Shown here: positions 17,123 to 26,100 of the stretch, in pieces
How positions within the stretch are numbered: position 1 is the first letter of the stretch
Layout of the letters: every line of letters begins with the position of its first letter
Translations under genes and position numbers: made by a program
Assembly: GCF_047272945.1 (NCBI RefSeq)
Contig: NZ_JBKOPS010000001.1
Coordinates: forward strand, 372,001-436,000
Length of the DNA stretch: 64,000 nt
From: Rubrolithibacter danxiaensis
GTDB taxonomy: Bacteria > Bacteroidota > Bacteroidia > Sphingobacteriales > Sphingobacteriaceae
Direction: 5' to 3'
The notes under the pieces: generated by a model
The model's database searches: none
The model's input: the letters and a program-made list of their open reading frames with translations, nothing else
What the model was told of the DNA's origin: nothing

Positions 17123-18223
17123 ATGAAAACTACTGCTTTATATAAAGCAACCCATATTGTTTTACTGCTGGTTTTGGTAACCGCGGCACTATACTTTACC
17201 CGCTCAGTTCTTATTCCGCTCACATTTGCAGCAATTCTTGCTATGCTGCTTATGCCTTTAAGTAAGAAGCTGGAAAGTAAAGGTGTTAACTGCGCTTTAT
17301 CAGCACTTATAAGTATTCTTGTTTTGCTCCTGTCTTTTGCACTTATAGGAGCGGTGTTAAGCTGGCAGCTTTCTGATTTTACAAAAGACCTTTCAGGAAT
17401 TGAACAAAAAGCTACTGATTTTTTAAAGCAGATACAGGAATACATTAACAGTCGTTTTGGAATAGCACCACAGAAGCAGCAGGAAATATTAAAACAACAA
17501 TCTGAACAGGGAGGAAGCTCTGCGAAATTAATTGCGAATATTACTTCAACTTTTGTAAACCTTGCAGTTAATATCATTCTTGTGCTTGTTTACATCTTCC
17601 TGTTTCTTTATTTCCGGGGCCACCTGAAAAAGTTTCTTTTAAAGGTGAGTCCTGTAACTCAGCGGGAAAACATAAACCGTATTACCAGCGAAGCAAGTAA
17701 AGTATCGCAGCAATATCTTACAGGCCTGGCCATGATGATTGGAACTTTATGGATACTTTACAGCATCGGCTTTTCAATTATCGGGGTAAAATATGCTATT
17801 TTCTTTGCCGTTTTATGCGGATTGCTGGAAATCATTCCATTTATAGGCAATCTGACCGGAACAACCCTGACAATTGTAATGTCCCTTGTACAAGGTGGAG
17901 ATGTGAAAATGGCAATAGGAATACTCGTCACCTACGGACTGATCCAGTTTATACAAACCTATATTTTGGAGCCGGTAATAGTAGGAAATGAAGTGAATAT
18001 TAATCCTGTATTTACTATTGTTGGAATAGTTGCCGGAGAGGCCCTTTGGGGAATTGCCGGAATGGTGCTTGCCATCCCTATGCTGGGCATTGCTAAAATA
18101 GTATGCGATCATTTTGAGCCTTTGAAACCTTATGGTTTTTTGCTTGGGCAGGAAAAGCATAAAAAGAAAACACGTTCCTGGCAAAACATTAAAGACTTCT
18201 TTTCATCAAAAAGAAAAAGATGA
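17123..18223 (+). CDS. AI-2E family membrane transporter
   Basis: Integral membrane protein of 366 aa with about eight predicted membrane spans, including HIVLLLVLVTAALYFTRSVL, FAAILAMLLMPLSKKLE, IILVLVYIFLFLYF and a block of three or four near the C-terminus. The conserved segment GLLEIIPFIGNLTG and the later GNEVNINPVFTIVGIVAG fit the family originally called YdiK/PerM. Family members export AI-2 or act as Na/H antiporters, so substrate is uncertain. A basic C-terminal tail (KHKKKTRSWQNIK) is cytoplasmic. Confidence 0.88.
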   Translation: MKTTALYKATHIVLLLVLVTAALYFTRSVLIPLTFAAILAMLLMPLSKKLESKGVNCALSALISILVLLLSFALIGAVLSWQLSDFTKDLSGIEQKATDFLKQIQEYINSRFGIAPQKQQEILKQQSEQGGSSAKLIANITSTFVNLAVNIILVLVYIFLFLYFRGHLKKFLLKVSPVTQRENINRITSEASKVSQQYLTGLAMMIGTLWILYSIGFSIIGVKYAIFFAVLCGLLEIIPFIGNLTGTTLTIVMSLVQGGDVKMAIGILVTYGLIQFIQTYILEPVIVGNEVNINPVFTIVGIVAGEALWGIAGMVLAIPMLGIAKIVCDHFEPLKPYGFLLGQEKHKKKTRSWQNIKDFFSSKRKR

Positions 18224-18292
18224 GATAAATACGTTTATGTAACTCCTCCTTAAGAAATTTATCTAATTTCATTTAAAAGAATTTTACAAATA

Positions 18293-19198
18293 ATGTTAAG
18301 CATCAGAAATATTGTAAAACAATATGCTACCCAATGTGCGCTGGATGAGGTAAGTTTAGAAATAGAAAGAGGCAGCATTTTTGGATTATTAGGCCCGAAC
18401 GGAGCAGGAAAAACATCTCTTATCCGTATTATAAATCAAATTACCGCTCCTGATTCTGGGGAGGTCTTTTTCAAGGGCGAAAAGTTAAACCCATCGCATA
18501 TTGAAAAAATCGGCTATTTACCGGAAGAACGTGGCCTTTACAAGAAAATGGAGATCGGCGAGCAAATGCTGTATCTGGCACGTTTAAAAGGACTTTCTGC
18601 AGCGGAAGCCACTAAAAAAATCCGTTATTGGTTTGAGCGGATGGAAATGCAATCGTGGTGGAAGAAAAAAATTGAAGACCTGAGCAAGGGAATGCAGCAA
18701 AAAGTACAGTTTGTGGCAACAGTTGTCCACGAACCTGAGTTGATTATACTTGACGAACCATTTACCGGATTTGACCCCGTTAATGCAGAACTGATAAAAG
18801 ATGAGATACTTGAATTAAACAGGAAAGGTTCTACCATTATTTTTTCTACACATAGGATGGAATCTGTAGAACTGTTATGTGATAATATCGCCCTGATAAA
18901 CAAAGCCCGTAAAATTTTAGACGGCCGCGTGAAGGATATTAAAAACTCGTACCGGAAGAATATCTTTAAAATAGAATATACCGGAAATTCTGATCTATCT
19001 AACGCCGAATCTGTTTTTGACGTAGTAAAAATGAATGCTTCTGCAGACTGTAATGAGATAATACTGCAGCTAAAAGAGGGCAAAACCGCAAACGATGCTT
19101 TATTATTTTTTATCCCTCAGGTACAGGTGCAGCAGTTAACAGAAGTTATACCGAGCATCAACGAAATATTTATTCAAAAGGTAAAATCACTAAACTAG
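18293..19198 (+). CDS. ABC exporter ATPase, NatA-like
   Basis: ATPase subunit (301 aa) of an ABC-2 exporter. Walker A GLLGPNGAGKTSLIRI lies at about 31-46, the signature LSKGMQQKVQF at about 130, and Walker B ELIILDEPFTGFD follows. The C-terminal 80 residues form the extra domain (DUF4162-like) common in NatA-type ATPases. The permease gene starts two bases after the stop, so the two form an operon. Substrate could be sodium or a small toxic compound; this is inferred from family only. Confidence 0.88.
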   Translation: MLSIRNIVKQYATQCALDEVSLEIERGSIFGLLGPNGAGKTSLIRIINQITAPDSGEVFFKGEKLNPSHIEKIGYLPEERGLYKKMEIGEQMLYLARLKGLSAAEATKKIRYWFERMEMQSWWKKKIEDLSKGMQQKVQFVATVVHEPELIILDEPFTGFDPVNAELIKDEILELNRKGSTIIFSTHRMESVELLCDNIALINKARKILDGRVKDIKNSYRKNIFKIEYTGNSDLSNAESVFDVVKMNASADCNEIILQLKEGKTANDALLFFIPQVQVQQLTEVIPSINEIFIQKVKSLN

Positions 19199-19200
19199 CC

Positions 19201-20505
19201 ATGAAAAAAACTTTGCTAATTATCAGGCGTGAATATTTAAGCCGTGTGAGGAAGAAAACATTCCTGCTCATGACTTTCCTGGTACCTGCACTAATAATAG
19301 GTATGTACGCCTTAATATTTGCCTTAACAATAAGTGGAAGCGATACCAATACACAAATTAATGTTATAGATGACAGTAATATTTTCACCGGAAAGTTTAA
19401 GGACACCAAAACACTTCATTTTATAACGGTTGATGAAAAACTGAATGAGGCTAAAAGCCAGCTAACTAAAGAGGGAGAAGCGTTCCTGCTATATATACCT
19501 GAAAAAGCAGACAAAGGAACGCCGGTACAGCTATTTGGAGGCAAAAAAGCCGGTCTTTCGGTTGTGGGTTCTATTGAAGGCCAGATGAAAGATATTTTGA
19601 AGGCTAAAATGCTGGTAGATGCAGGTATCGACCCTGTTATGCTTTCTGAAATAAAACCGGTAATTGATATACAATCCAAAGAAATTACCGAAGAAGGAGA
19701 AAAAGACAGCAATGCCGGAGTAGCCGTTGGAATCGGAATTGCGGCAGCTATATTGATCTATATGTCTTTGTTTATTTACGGCGCACAGGTAATGCGTGGT
19801 GTAATTGAAGAAAAAACAAACCGGATTGTTGAGGTGGTCATATCCTCGGTAAAGCCTTTTCAGTTAATGCTTGGGAAAATAATAGGAATCGGACTTGTTG
19901 GATTAACACAATTTCTTTTATGGATCATCCTTTCTGGTACCTTAATGACAGCAGCAAGCCAGCTTTTGATGAAGGACAAGGCAGCATCTTTTCAAACAGA
20001 AAGTTTTTCTCCTGCACAGCAGGCTCCTCAAATGAACCAGGGTCCGGCCATGGGGGTAATAAAGGCTGTCCAAACTGTTCAGTTCAGCTATATTCTTCCT
20101 TTTTACCTGATTTACTTTCTGGGCGGATACATGCTCTATAGCGCCCTGTTTGCCGCAGTAGGCTCCGCTGTAGATAACGAAACCGAAACACAGCAGTTTA
20201 TGTTCCCCATGACTTTGCCCTTATTGTTTACCTACATCATGTCGTTCAGTTTCATTATCAACAATCCCGACAGCACACTTTCATTCTGGCTTAGTATTAT
20301 CCCGTTCACCTCCCCTATTGCCATGATGGTACGCATTCCTTTTGGCGTTCCCGAATGGCAACTCGCTCTTTCTGTAACACTGTTAATTCTCGGTTTTATT
20401 TTAACTACCTGGGTTGCTGCCCGGATTTATCGTGTGGGCATTTTAATGTATGGTAAAAAATCAAGCTACAAAGAGCTTATTAAATGGTTTAGTTATAAAG
20501 AGTAA
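19201..20505 (+). CDS. ABC-2 type permease, NatB-like
   Basis: Membrane subunit (434 aa) of the same exporter. It begins with a cytoplasmic basic stretch IIRREYLSRVRKKTF followed by the first span TFLVPALIIGMYALIFALTI, then a large extracytoplasmic domain (about 45-165), and five further spans (VAVGIGIAAAILIYMSLFIY and later). The cytoplasmic loop VIEEKTNRIVEVVISSVKP is the typical ABC-2 coupling motif. Architecture matches NatB/YhaP proteins. Confidence 0.87.
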   Translation: MKKTLLIIRREYLSRVRKKTFLLMTFLVPALIIGMYALIFALTISGSDTNTQINVIDDSNIFTGKFKDTKTLHFITVDEKLNEAKSQLTKEGEAFLLYIPEKADKGTPVQLFGGKKAGLSVVGSIEGQMKDILKAKMLVDAGIDPVMLSEIKPVIDIQSKEITEEGEKDSNAGVAVGIGIAAAILIYMSLFIYGAQVMRGVIEEKTNRIVEVVISSVKPFQLMLGKIIGIGLVGLTQFLLWIILSGTLMTAASQLLMKDKAASFQTESFSPAQQAPQMNQGPAMGVIKAVQTVQFSYILPFYLIYFLGGYMLYSALFAAVGSAVDNETETQQFMFPMTLPLLFTYIMSFSFIINNPDSTLSFWLSIIPFTSPIAMMVRIPFGVPEWQLALSVTLLILGFILTTWVAARIYRVGILMYGKKSSYKELIKWFSYKE

Positions 20506-20572
20506 AATGGCTTCATAGCGGTGATAGTTCATGATTAATAGTTAATAGCAATCGGATAATATTAGCAAATGG

Positions 20573-20618
20573 ATATACTTAATCCCTAACACCTATCTCC
20601 TAATACCCTAATACCTGC
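20573..20618 (+). repeat. Short direct repeats upstream of ppx
   Basis: The stretch contains CCCTAACAC, CCTAATAC, CCTAATAC in near-tandem, ending three bases before the ppx ATG. Such low-complexity leaders occur between Bacteroidota genes; no function is evident. Confidence 0.35.
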
Positions 20619-20620
20619 AT

Positions 20621-21553
20621 ATGTCTCAATCCTACATCGCCGTACTGGATCTTGGCACGAATACCTTCCATTTGCTCATCGCTGAAGTATCTTCAGAACA
20701 TCCGGAACTGGTTTTCCAGGAAACAGTTGCAGTAAAACTTGGCGAAGGCGGAATAACTGCAGGAGTAATTACAGAGGCTGCTTTTGAAAGAGGAAAAAAA
20801 ACGCTGAAGCATTTTTCACAAATTATAAAAAAATTTAAAGCAGACCATATACGGGCCGCCGGAACCGCAGCGCTCCGATCTGCGGCTAACGGGAAACAGT
20901 TTATACAAGAAGTAAAGGAAGAAACCGGAATAGAAATAGAGATAATTGATGGCGACCGTGAAGCGGAACTGATTTATAAAGGCGTGAGACAAGCTGTAAA
21001 AATAGAAGCAAGCGCACTTATTATGGATATTGGAGGCGGGAGCGTTGAATTCATTATTTGCAATGCAGAGTCTCTTATCTGGAAAAAAAGCTATCCGGCA
21101 GGTGCTGTCCGGTTAATGGCACTTTTCCACAAATCCGATCCCATTTCAGATTCAGATATTCAACAAACAGAACTTTACCTTAAACAGCTGCTTACCGACT
21201 TAAAGATCGCTTGCGATAAATTCAATCCGAAAATTCTTATAGGTTCAGCCGGAGCGTTTGAAACATTTGCAGAATTAATTACAGAAAAACTTGGGTTACC
21301 AGACCTCCACAACAACAGAAAAGAATTTAGCTTTTCAAAACACCAGTTTAACCTGATAGCCGATTATCTATTTCGGAGTACGCACCAGCAACGCGAACAA
21401 AACCCGCGTATTATCCCCGTAAGGGTAGATATGATAATTACCGCTACCATTTTAACGCGTTTTGTTTTAAATGAATTTGAGATTGATCAGACAAAAGTTT
21501 CTTACTATGCTCTTAAAGAGGGCCTATTATTCGACGTTATTGAAAAAATCTGA
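20621..21553 (+). CDS. Exopolyphosphatase, Ppx/GppA family
   Basis: ASKHA-fold phosphatase of 310 aa hydrolysing polyphosphate or pppGpp. It has VLDLGTNTFHLLIAE (phosphate 1), the central LIMDIGGGSVEFII (phosphate 2) and GSAGAFETF. It is the short form without the C-terminal HD-like domain of E. coli Ppx (513 aa). The upstream 115-bp gap holds short direct repeats based on CCTAATAC (20599-20616) just before the ATG. Confidence 0.88.
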   Translation: MSQSYIAVLDLGTNTFHLLIAEVSSEHPELVFQETVAVKLGEGGITAGVITEAAFERGKKTLKHFSQIIKKFKADHIRAAGTAALRSAANGKQFIQEVKEETGIEIEIIDGDREAELIYKGVRQAVKIEASALIMDIGGGSVEFIICNAESLIWKKSYPAGAVRLMALFHKSDPISDSDIQQTELYLKQLLTDLKIACDKFNPKILIGSAGAFETFAELITEKLGLPDLHNNRKEFSFSKHQFNLIADYLFRSTHQQREQNPRIIPVRVDMIITATILTRFVLNEFEIDQTKVSYYALKEGLLFDVIEKI

Positions 21554-21649
21554 ATTCCTCTACCAAACTGACTTCCAAAACTTTTCCTTCTTTCTTATAT
21601 AACTTTCGCAATACGTATTTCGTACAAGAGCCATTTACATTTTAACTGA

Positions 21650-24600
21650 ATGTTCTCAATAAAATCTTATTCATCTTCTCAGCAGGCCTTGAAAAGAAAA
21701 ATTTCTGTATTTATCCTTCTGATTTTAGTATTCAGCACTGGTTTTATACAGGCGCAAACGCTAAATAAATTTAAACATATCTCTATTGAGGATGGCTTGT
21801 CGGAATTAAATGTAAGAACCATTTGCCAGGACAAATATGGATTTATGTGGTTTGGAACCCGTGACGGATTAAACAGATACGACGGCAAGAAATTTAAAAT
21901 CTACAAGAATAATCCTGGTGATCCTCATAGTTTAAGTAATAACTTCATTCTTTCTACCACTATTGATTCGAAAGGAACGCTTTGGGTTGGAACAATTGCC
22001 GGATTAAACAAATACGACAGGGATAAAGACAGGTTTGCATCTTTTAAAGCAAACAGCAAGGATAAAAACAGCCTTTCGAATAATTCCGTAAACACTATTC
22101 TGGAAGACAGTTACGGCAATCTGTGGGTTGGAACCTCGAACGGATTGAATTTATTAGATAAAAAAACAGGAAAATTCATATCCTATTTTAATGAAGTAAA
22201 TAAGCCGCAAAGCATCAGCGATAATCATATTATAACACTGTACGAAGACAGTGGACGAAACTTATGGATAGGAACGCTGCACGGAGGATTAAACCTTCTT
22301 AACAGGAAAACAAACAGCTTTACACATTATCAATTCAATCCCAAAGACAATAAATCTGTTAGTGCAAATTACATTGGTGCGATTTTCGAAGACAGCAAAC
22401 ACAGGCTGTGGGTTGGTACACGCGGAGAAGGCTTAAACCTGTTTGACAGGAAAACCAATACGTTTACACATTACAAACACGACGACCTTAACCCGAACAG
22501 TTTATGTAATGATATCCTTTATTCAATAATCGAAGATGAAGGTAAATTATGGATCGGTTCAGAAAATGGTGGCTTAAGCATCTTCGATCCGGATAATAAT
22601 AAATTTATAAACTATCGTAAAGACGATATTGACCGTACAAGTTTAACAAGCAATACCATTTACACCATCTTTAAAGACACTGACGACAATTTATGGCTGG
22701 GAACCTACAGCGGAGGAGCTAACTTTTACAATAGAAGCGCCAATAAAATACGTCACTATAAACACACATCTTCGCCGCAGAGCCTTAACAATAATATTAT
22801 TTTAAGTATCCACGAAGATTCTGAAGACAACCTTTGGGTTGCTACCGATGGTGGCGGACTAAACTTGTTTGATCGCAAAACAAGTGATTTTACTCATTTT
22901 GTACATAAGCCGGGAGATAAAAGCACCATTTGCGGCAATTACGTACTAACGGTTAAAGAAGACAGCGACAAAAATATCTGGATTGGAACCTGGGGAGACG
23001 GCATCACAGTAATGGGGCCGGACAAAAAAGTAAAAAAATATTTCAAACACGATCCTAATGACCCGAACAGCCTGAGCGGAAATAATGTTTATTTCATTAC
23101 CGAAACAAAAGATAAAAATATCTGGATAGCCACTTTCGATAATGGCTTAAATATGTATGATAAAAAGACAGGAAAGTTTATCCGTTTTGAAAAAGACATC
23201 CGTAATCCACAAAGCCTGGGAAGCGAATCTATTTATACCATTTTTGAAGACAGCAAAGAAAACTTATGGGTTGGCACCTATAACGGAGGACTTGAATTAT
23301 TGGACCGCAAGTCAAAGACTTTTAAAAAATTCCTTCACAGTTCTAAGCCCGGAAGCATCAGCGATAACAGCGTAAACTGCATATTCGAAGATAGCAAAGG
23401 AAATTTATGGGCGGGCACATACACCGGCCTCAACTTGTTGAACCAGAAAAACGGAACTTTTAAAACCTATACCACTAAGAACGGATTACCCGGCGAGATT
23501 ATTTTTTCAATTCTGGAAGACAACCAGGGCTACCTCTGGATAGCTACTAATAAAGGGATTTCTCAATTCTCACCAAAAACGCAATCATTCAAAAACTATT
23601 CGGTGGAAGACGGATTGCAGGATAATGAGTTCAAATCAAATGCTGCTATGAAAAGTCGTTCAGGCGCATTGTACTTTGGCGGAGTTAACGGCTTTAATGA
23701 GTTCTATCCCGAAAAAATCTCCAAACAGGTACTTAATCCTCACATAGCCATCACGGATTTCCAGATCTTTAATAAGAGCGTGGAAATTGCCCTGAATGAA
23801 GAAGATCCTTCCCCATTAAAGAAAAATATTATCGAAACAAAAGAGATAACATTAAGCTACAGGCAATCCGTTATTTCTTTTGAATTCGCCTCTTTAAATT
23901 ACACCTATCAGAATAAAATTAAATATGCTTATAAGCTGGAAGGATTTGATACCGACTGGAATAAAGTAGATAACCAGCGTACGGCTACTTATACCAACCT
24001 TAACCCCGGTACGTATATTTTTAAAGTAAAAGCTACCAAAAGCAATGGCGAATGGTCGGAAAAAACCGCGGAGATTAAAATAACGATTGTTCCTCCATTC
24101 TGGCTTACCTGGTGGTTTAAAGGCATCATCACACTCGTTATTATCGGATGCTCCTATTCTTTTTACATAGGCAGAATGAACCGGATAAAAAGGCAAAAAG
24201 CCGAGCTTGAACACCAGGTTCAGCTTCGTACAGAAGAAGTTGTTCAGCAATCGGAAGAGCTGAAATCACAGGCAGATCATTTACAGTCCCTTAATGAAGA
24301 ACTGCAGGTACAATCGGAAGAGCTCCAGATGCAATCCGAAGAACTGCAGGCTTTAAACGAAGAGCTGGATACTCAACGGCTTGAAGCTGAAAATGCAATG
24401 AAAGAAGCTGAAAAAGCGAATCAGGCAAAATCTATCTTCCTTGCTACCATGAGTCATGAGATACGTACACCGATGAACGGAGTTATAGGGATGGCCTCAC
24501 TGCTTGCTGAAACTCCGCTTAATTCTGAGCAGGAAGAATATGTTAAAATAATTAATACAAGCGGCGATGCCTTGCTTACTGTAATAAATGACATTCTTGA

Positions 24601-25966
24601 CTTTTCCAAGATCGAATCGGGCAACATGGAAATTGAACCGCATGATTTTGATCTTCGTAAATGTATTGAGGATGTGATGGATGTTTTTTCAGGTAAAGCG
24701 GCTCAGTTAGGAATTGACCTCGTTTATCAGATCGATCACCGTCTTCCGGTAATGATAACTGCAGATAGCTTACGACTTCGCCAGATTCTTATCAATTTAG
24801 TAAGCAATGCGCTGAAGTTTACCCAGCAGGGAGAAGTATTTGTAAGTGTAACGCTTGAAAAGTCAACTGCTACCAGCATGGAAATATCCTTTCATGTAAA
24901 AGATACAGGTATTGGAATTCCGGAAGATAAACTTTCACGTTTATTTAAAGCCTTCTCTCAGGTTGATTCATCTACCACAAGAAAATATGGTGGTACCGGC
25001 CTGGGGCTGGCAATCAGCGAACGCCTGGTTAAACTGATGGAAGGCTCCATCTGGGTAGAAAGTAAAGAAGGACATGGAACTACCTTCAGTTTCAGTATAA
25101 ATTGTCAGGCTGCTCAACATTCGCTCCGTCAGTACGCAAACTTTGATACCAGCGGAAATGAAGGTAAAAGCATCCTGATTGTTGATGATAATCTTACCAA
25201 TTTAACCATATTAAAAACCCAGCTGGAACTTTGGAAATTAGTACCGGTAATGGCAACTTCGGGTAAAGAAGCGCTTGAACTTCTTTCATCGAATGCAAAA
25301 TATGATCTGGTTATAGCGGATATGCAGATGCCTGAAATGGACGGCATAGCGCTGGCAAAGGAAATTAAACATAAAGAACCGGCACTTTCCATTATTCTGC
25401 TTAGCTCGGTAGGCGATGAAAGTCGTTCGAAATACCCGCACCTGTTCAGTTCGGTACTAACAAAGCCGGTTAAACAGAACCAGCTTTTCAAAGTAGTTCA
25501 AATGGAATTAAAGCAGAAAGGCCAGGCCGGGCAGTTGGAAGACATAAAGAAGAAAGCGATTCTTTCTGAAGATTTTGCACAAACGCATCCTCTAAATATC
25601 CTGATCGCAGAAGACAATCTTATCAATCAAAAGCTTGCTACACGAATACTGAATAAGTTAGGCTACGAACCGCAGATAGCAAACAACGGTAAAGAAGCTG
25701 TAGAAATGCTTCAGCAACATCCCTTTGATATCATTTTCATGGATATGCTAATGCCCGAAATGGACGGACTTGAAGCAACACGCCTTATAAGAAAAGATTC
25801 AGTTAACCAACCTCAAATTGTCGCCATGACCGCTAACGCCCTTCCCGAAGACCGCGAAGAATGCTTAAAAGCAGGTATGAACGACTATATTTCAAAACCA
25901 ATAAAACTGGAAGAACTGGTAGAGATATTACGAAAAATAGCTTTACTGGTTAGTGAAAAGAAATAA
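21650..25966 (+). CDS. Propeller-type hybrid sensor histidine kinase with two receiver domains
   Basis: A 1438-aa one-protein phosphorelay. A signal sequence (about 16-36, ending FIQAQ) exports a large sensor of about 14 repeats of the form EDSxGNLWVGTxxGLNLLD (residues about 45-690), probably two seven-bladed propellers, then a Y_Y_Y domain (about 735-805). A membrane span lies at 821-843. Inside are a heptad coiled coil (855-930), HisKA with H936 in MSHEIRTPMNG, HATPase_c (LINLVSNALKF, DTGIGIPEDKL), and two receivers with D1224 (VIADMQMPEMDG) and D1365 (FMDMLMPEMDG). Unlike the polysaccharide-sensing HTCS proteins it has no AraC DNA-binding end, so output must go to another protein. Confidence 0.92.
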   Translation: MFSIKSYSSSQQALKRKISVFILLILVFSTGFIQAQTLNKFKHISIEDGLSELNVRTICQDKYGFMWFGTRDGLNRYDGKKFKIYKNNPGDPHSLSNNFILSTTIDSKGTLWVGTIAGLNKYDRDKDRFASFKANSKDKNSLSNNSVNTILEDSYGNLWVGTSNGLNLLDKKTGKFISYFNEVNKPQSISDNHIITLYEDSGRNLWIGTLHGGLNLLNRKTNSFTHYQFNPKDNKSVSANYIGAIFEDSKHRLWVGTRGEGLNLFDRKTNTFTHYKHDDLNPNSLCNDILYSIIEDEGKLWIGSENGGLSIFDPDNNKFINYRKDDIDRTSLTSNTIYTIFKDTDDNLWLGTYSGGANFYNRSANKIRHYKHTSSPQSLNNNIILSIHEDSEDNLWVATDGGGLNLFDRKTSDFTHFVHKPGDKSTICGNYVLTVKEDSDKNIWIGTWGDGITVMGPDKKVKKYFKHDPNDPNSLSGNNVYFITETKDKNIWIATFDNGLNMYDKKTGKFIRFEKDIRNPQSLGSESIYTIFEDSKENLWVGTYNGGLELLDRKSKTFKKFLHSSKPGSISDNSVNCIFEDSKGNLWAGTYTGLNLLNQKNGTFKTYTTKNGLPGEIIFSILEDNQGYLWIATNKGISQFSPKTQSFKNYSVEDGLQDNEFKSNAAMKSRSGALYFGGVNGFNEFYPEKISKQVLNPHIAITDFQIFNKSVEIALNEEDPSPLKKNIIETKEITLSYRQSVISFEFASLNYTYQNKIKYAYKLEGFDTDWNKVDNQRTATYTNLNPGTYIFKVKATKSNGEWSEKTAEIKITIVPPFWLTWWFKGIITLVIIGCSYSFYIGRMNRIKRQKAELEHQVQLRTEEVVQQSEELKSQADHLQSLNEELQVQSEELQMQSEELQALNEELDTQRLEAENAMKEAEKANQAKSIFLATMSHEIRTPMNGVIGMASLLAETPLNSEQEEYVKIINTSGDALLTVINDILDFSKIESGNMEIEPHDFDLRKCIEDVMDVFSGKAAQLGIDLVYQIDHRLPVMITADSLRLRQILINLVSNALKFTQQGEVFVSVTLEKSTATSMEISFHVKDTGIGIPEDKLSRLFKAFSQVDSSTTRKYGGTGLGLAISERLVKLMEGSIWVESKEGHGTTFSFSINCQAAQHSLRQYANFDTSGNEGKSILIVDDNLTNLTILKTQLELWKLVPVMATSGKEALELLSSNAKYDLVIADMQMPEMDGIALAKEIKHKEPALSIILLSSVGDESRSKYPHLFSSVLTKPVKQNQLFKVVQMELKQKGQAGQLEDIKKKAILSEDFAQTHPLNILIAEDNLINQKLATRILNKLGYEPQIANNGKEAVEMLQQHPFDIIFMDMLMPEMDGLEATRLIRKDSVNQPQIVAMTANALPEDREECLKAGMNDYISKPIKLEELVEILRKIALLVSEKK

Positions 25967-25977
25967 GGGAATTTCTT

Positions 25978-26006
25978 AAAAATAAAAAGGCGAGTTGCCC
26001 CGCCTT
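25978..26006 (-). terminator. Terminator hairpin of the tracrRNA
   Basis: Minus-strand stem AAGGCG, loop GGGCAACT, CGCCTT, followed by TTTATTTTT. It lies 12 bp beyond the end of the hybrid kinase gene, which is transcribed toward it. Confidence 0.85.
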
Positions 26007-26066
26007 AAATGTTTTCACAACGGAATAATCCTTATTGTGATTTGCTTTGATTTGTATCTCAAAGGA
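25978..26066 (-). ncRNA. tracrRNA of the type II-C CRISPR system
   Basis: Read on the minus strand, 26065-26035 is an anti-repeat: AAATCAAAGCAAATCACAA pairs with the first part of the crRNA-strand repeat (GTTGTGATTTGCTTT, then CAGATTTGT) with 14 continuous pairs, a two-base bulge and seven more. It is followed by a short GGATTATTCC hairpin, GTTGTGAAAAC, and a terminator stem AAGGCG / CGCCTT (26006-26001 and 25992-25987) with TTTATTTTT. This order of anti-repeat, nexus-like hairpin and terminator matches known II-C tracrRNAs. A promoter-like element suggests a 5' end near 26055, giving about 75-80 nt. The RNA is divergent from cas9. Confidence 0.88.
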
Positions 26067-26081
26067 AAACTTTTTATCTTG
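26051..26081 (+). promoter_or_regulatory. Putative cas9 promoter
   Basis: TTTG (26051-26054), a 20-bp spacer, and TATCTTG (26075-26081) resemble the Bacteroidota -33/-7 elements (TTTG, TAnnTTTG). It predicts a start about 6 bp further on and a very short leader before the ATG at 26101. The -33 box lies inside the tracrRNA anti-repeat. Confidence 0.5.
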
Positions 26082-26091
26082 AAATTCCAAA
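26060..26091 (-). promoter_or_regulatory. Putative tracrRNA promoter
   Basis: On the minus strand TTTG (26091-26088), a 20-bp spacer, and TTCCTTTG (26067-26060) match the Bacteroidota promoter with one mismatch in the -7 box. It overlaps the cas9 promoter on the opposite strand. Confidence 0.5.
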
Positions 26092-26100
26092 TTTCACAAT

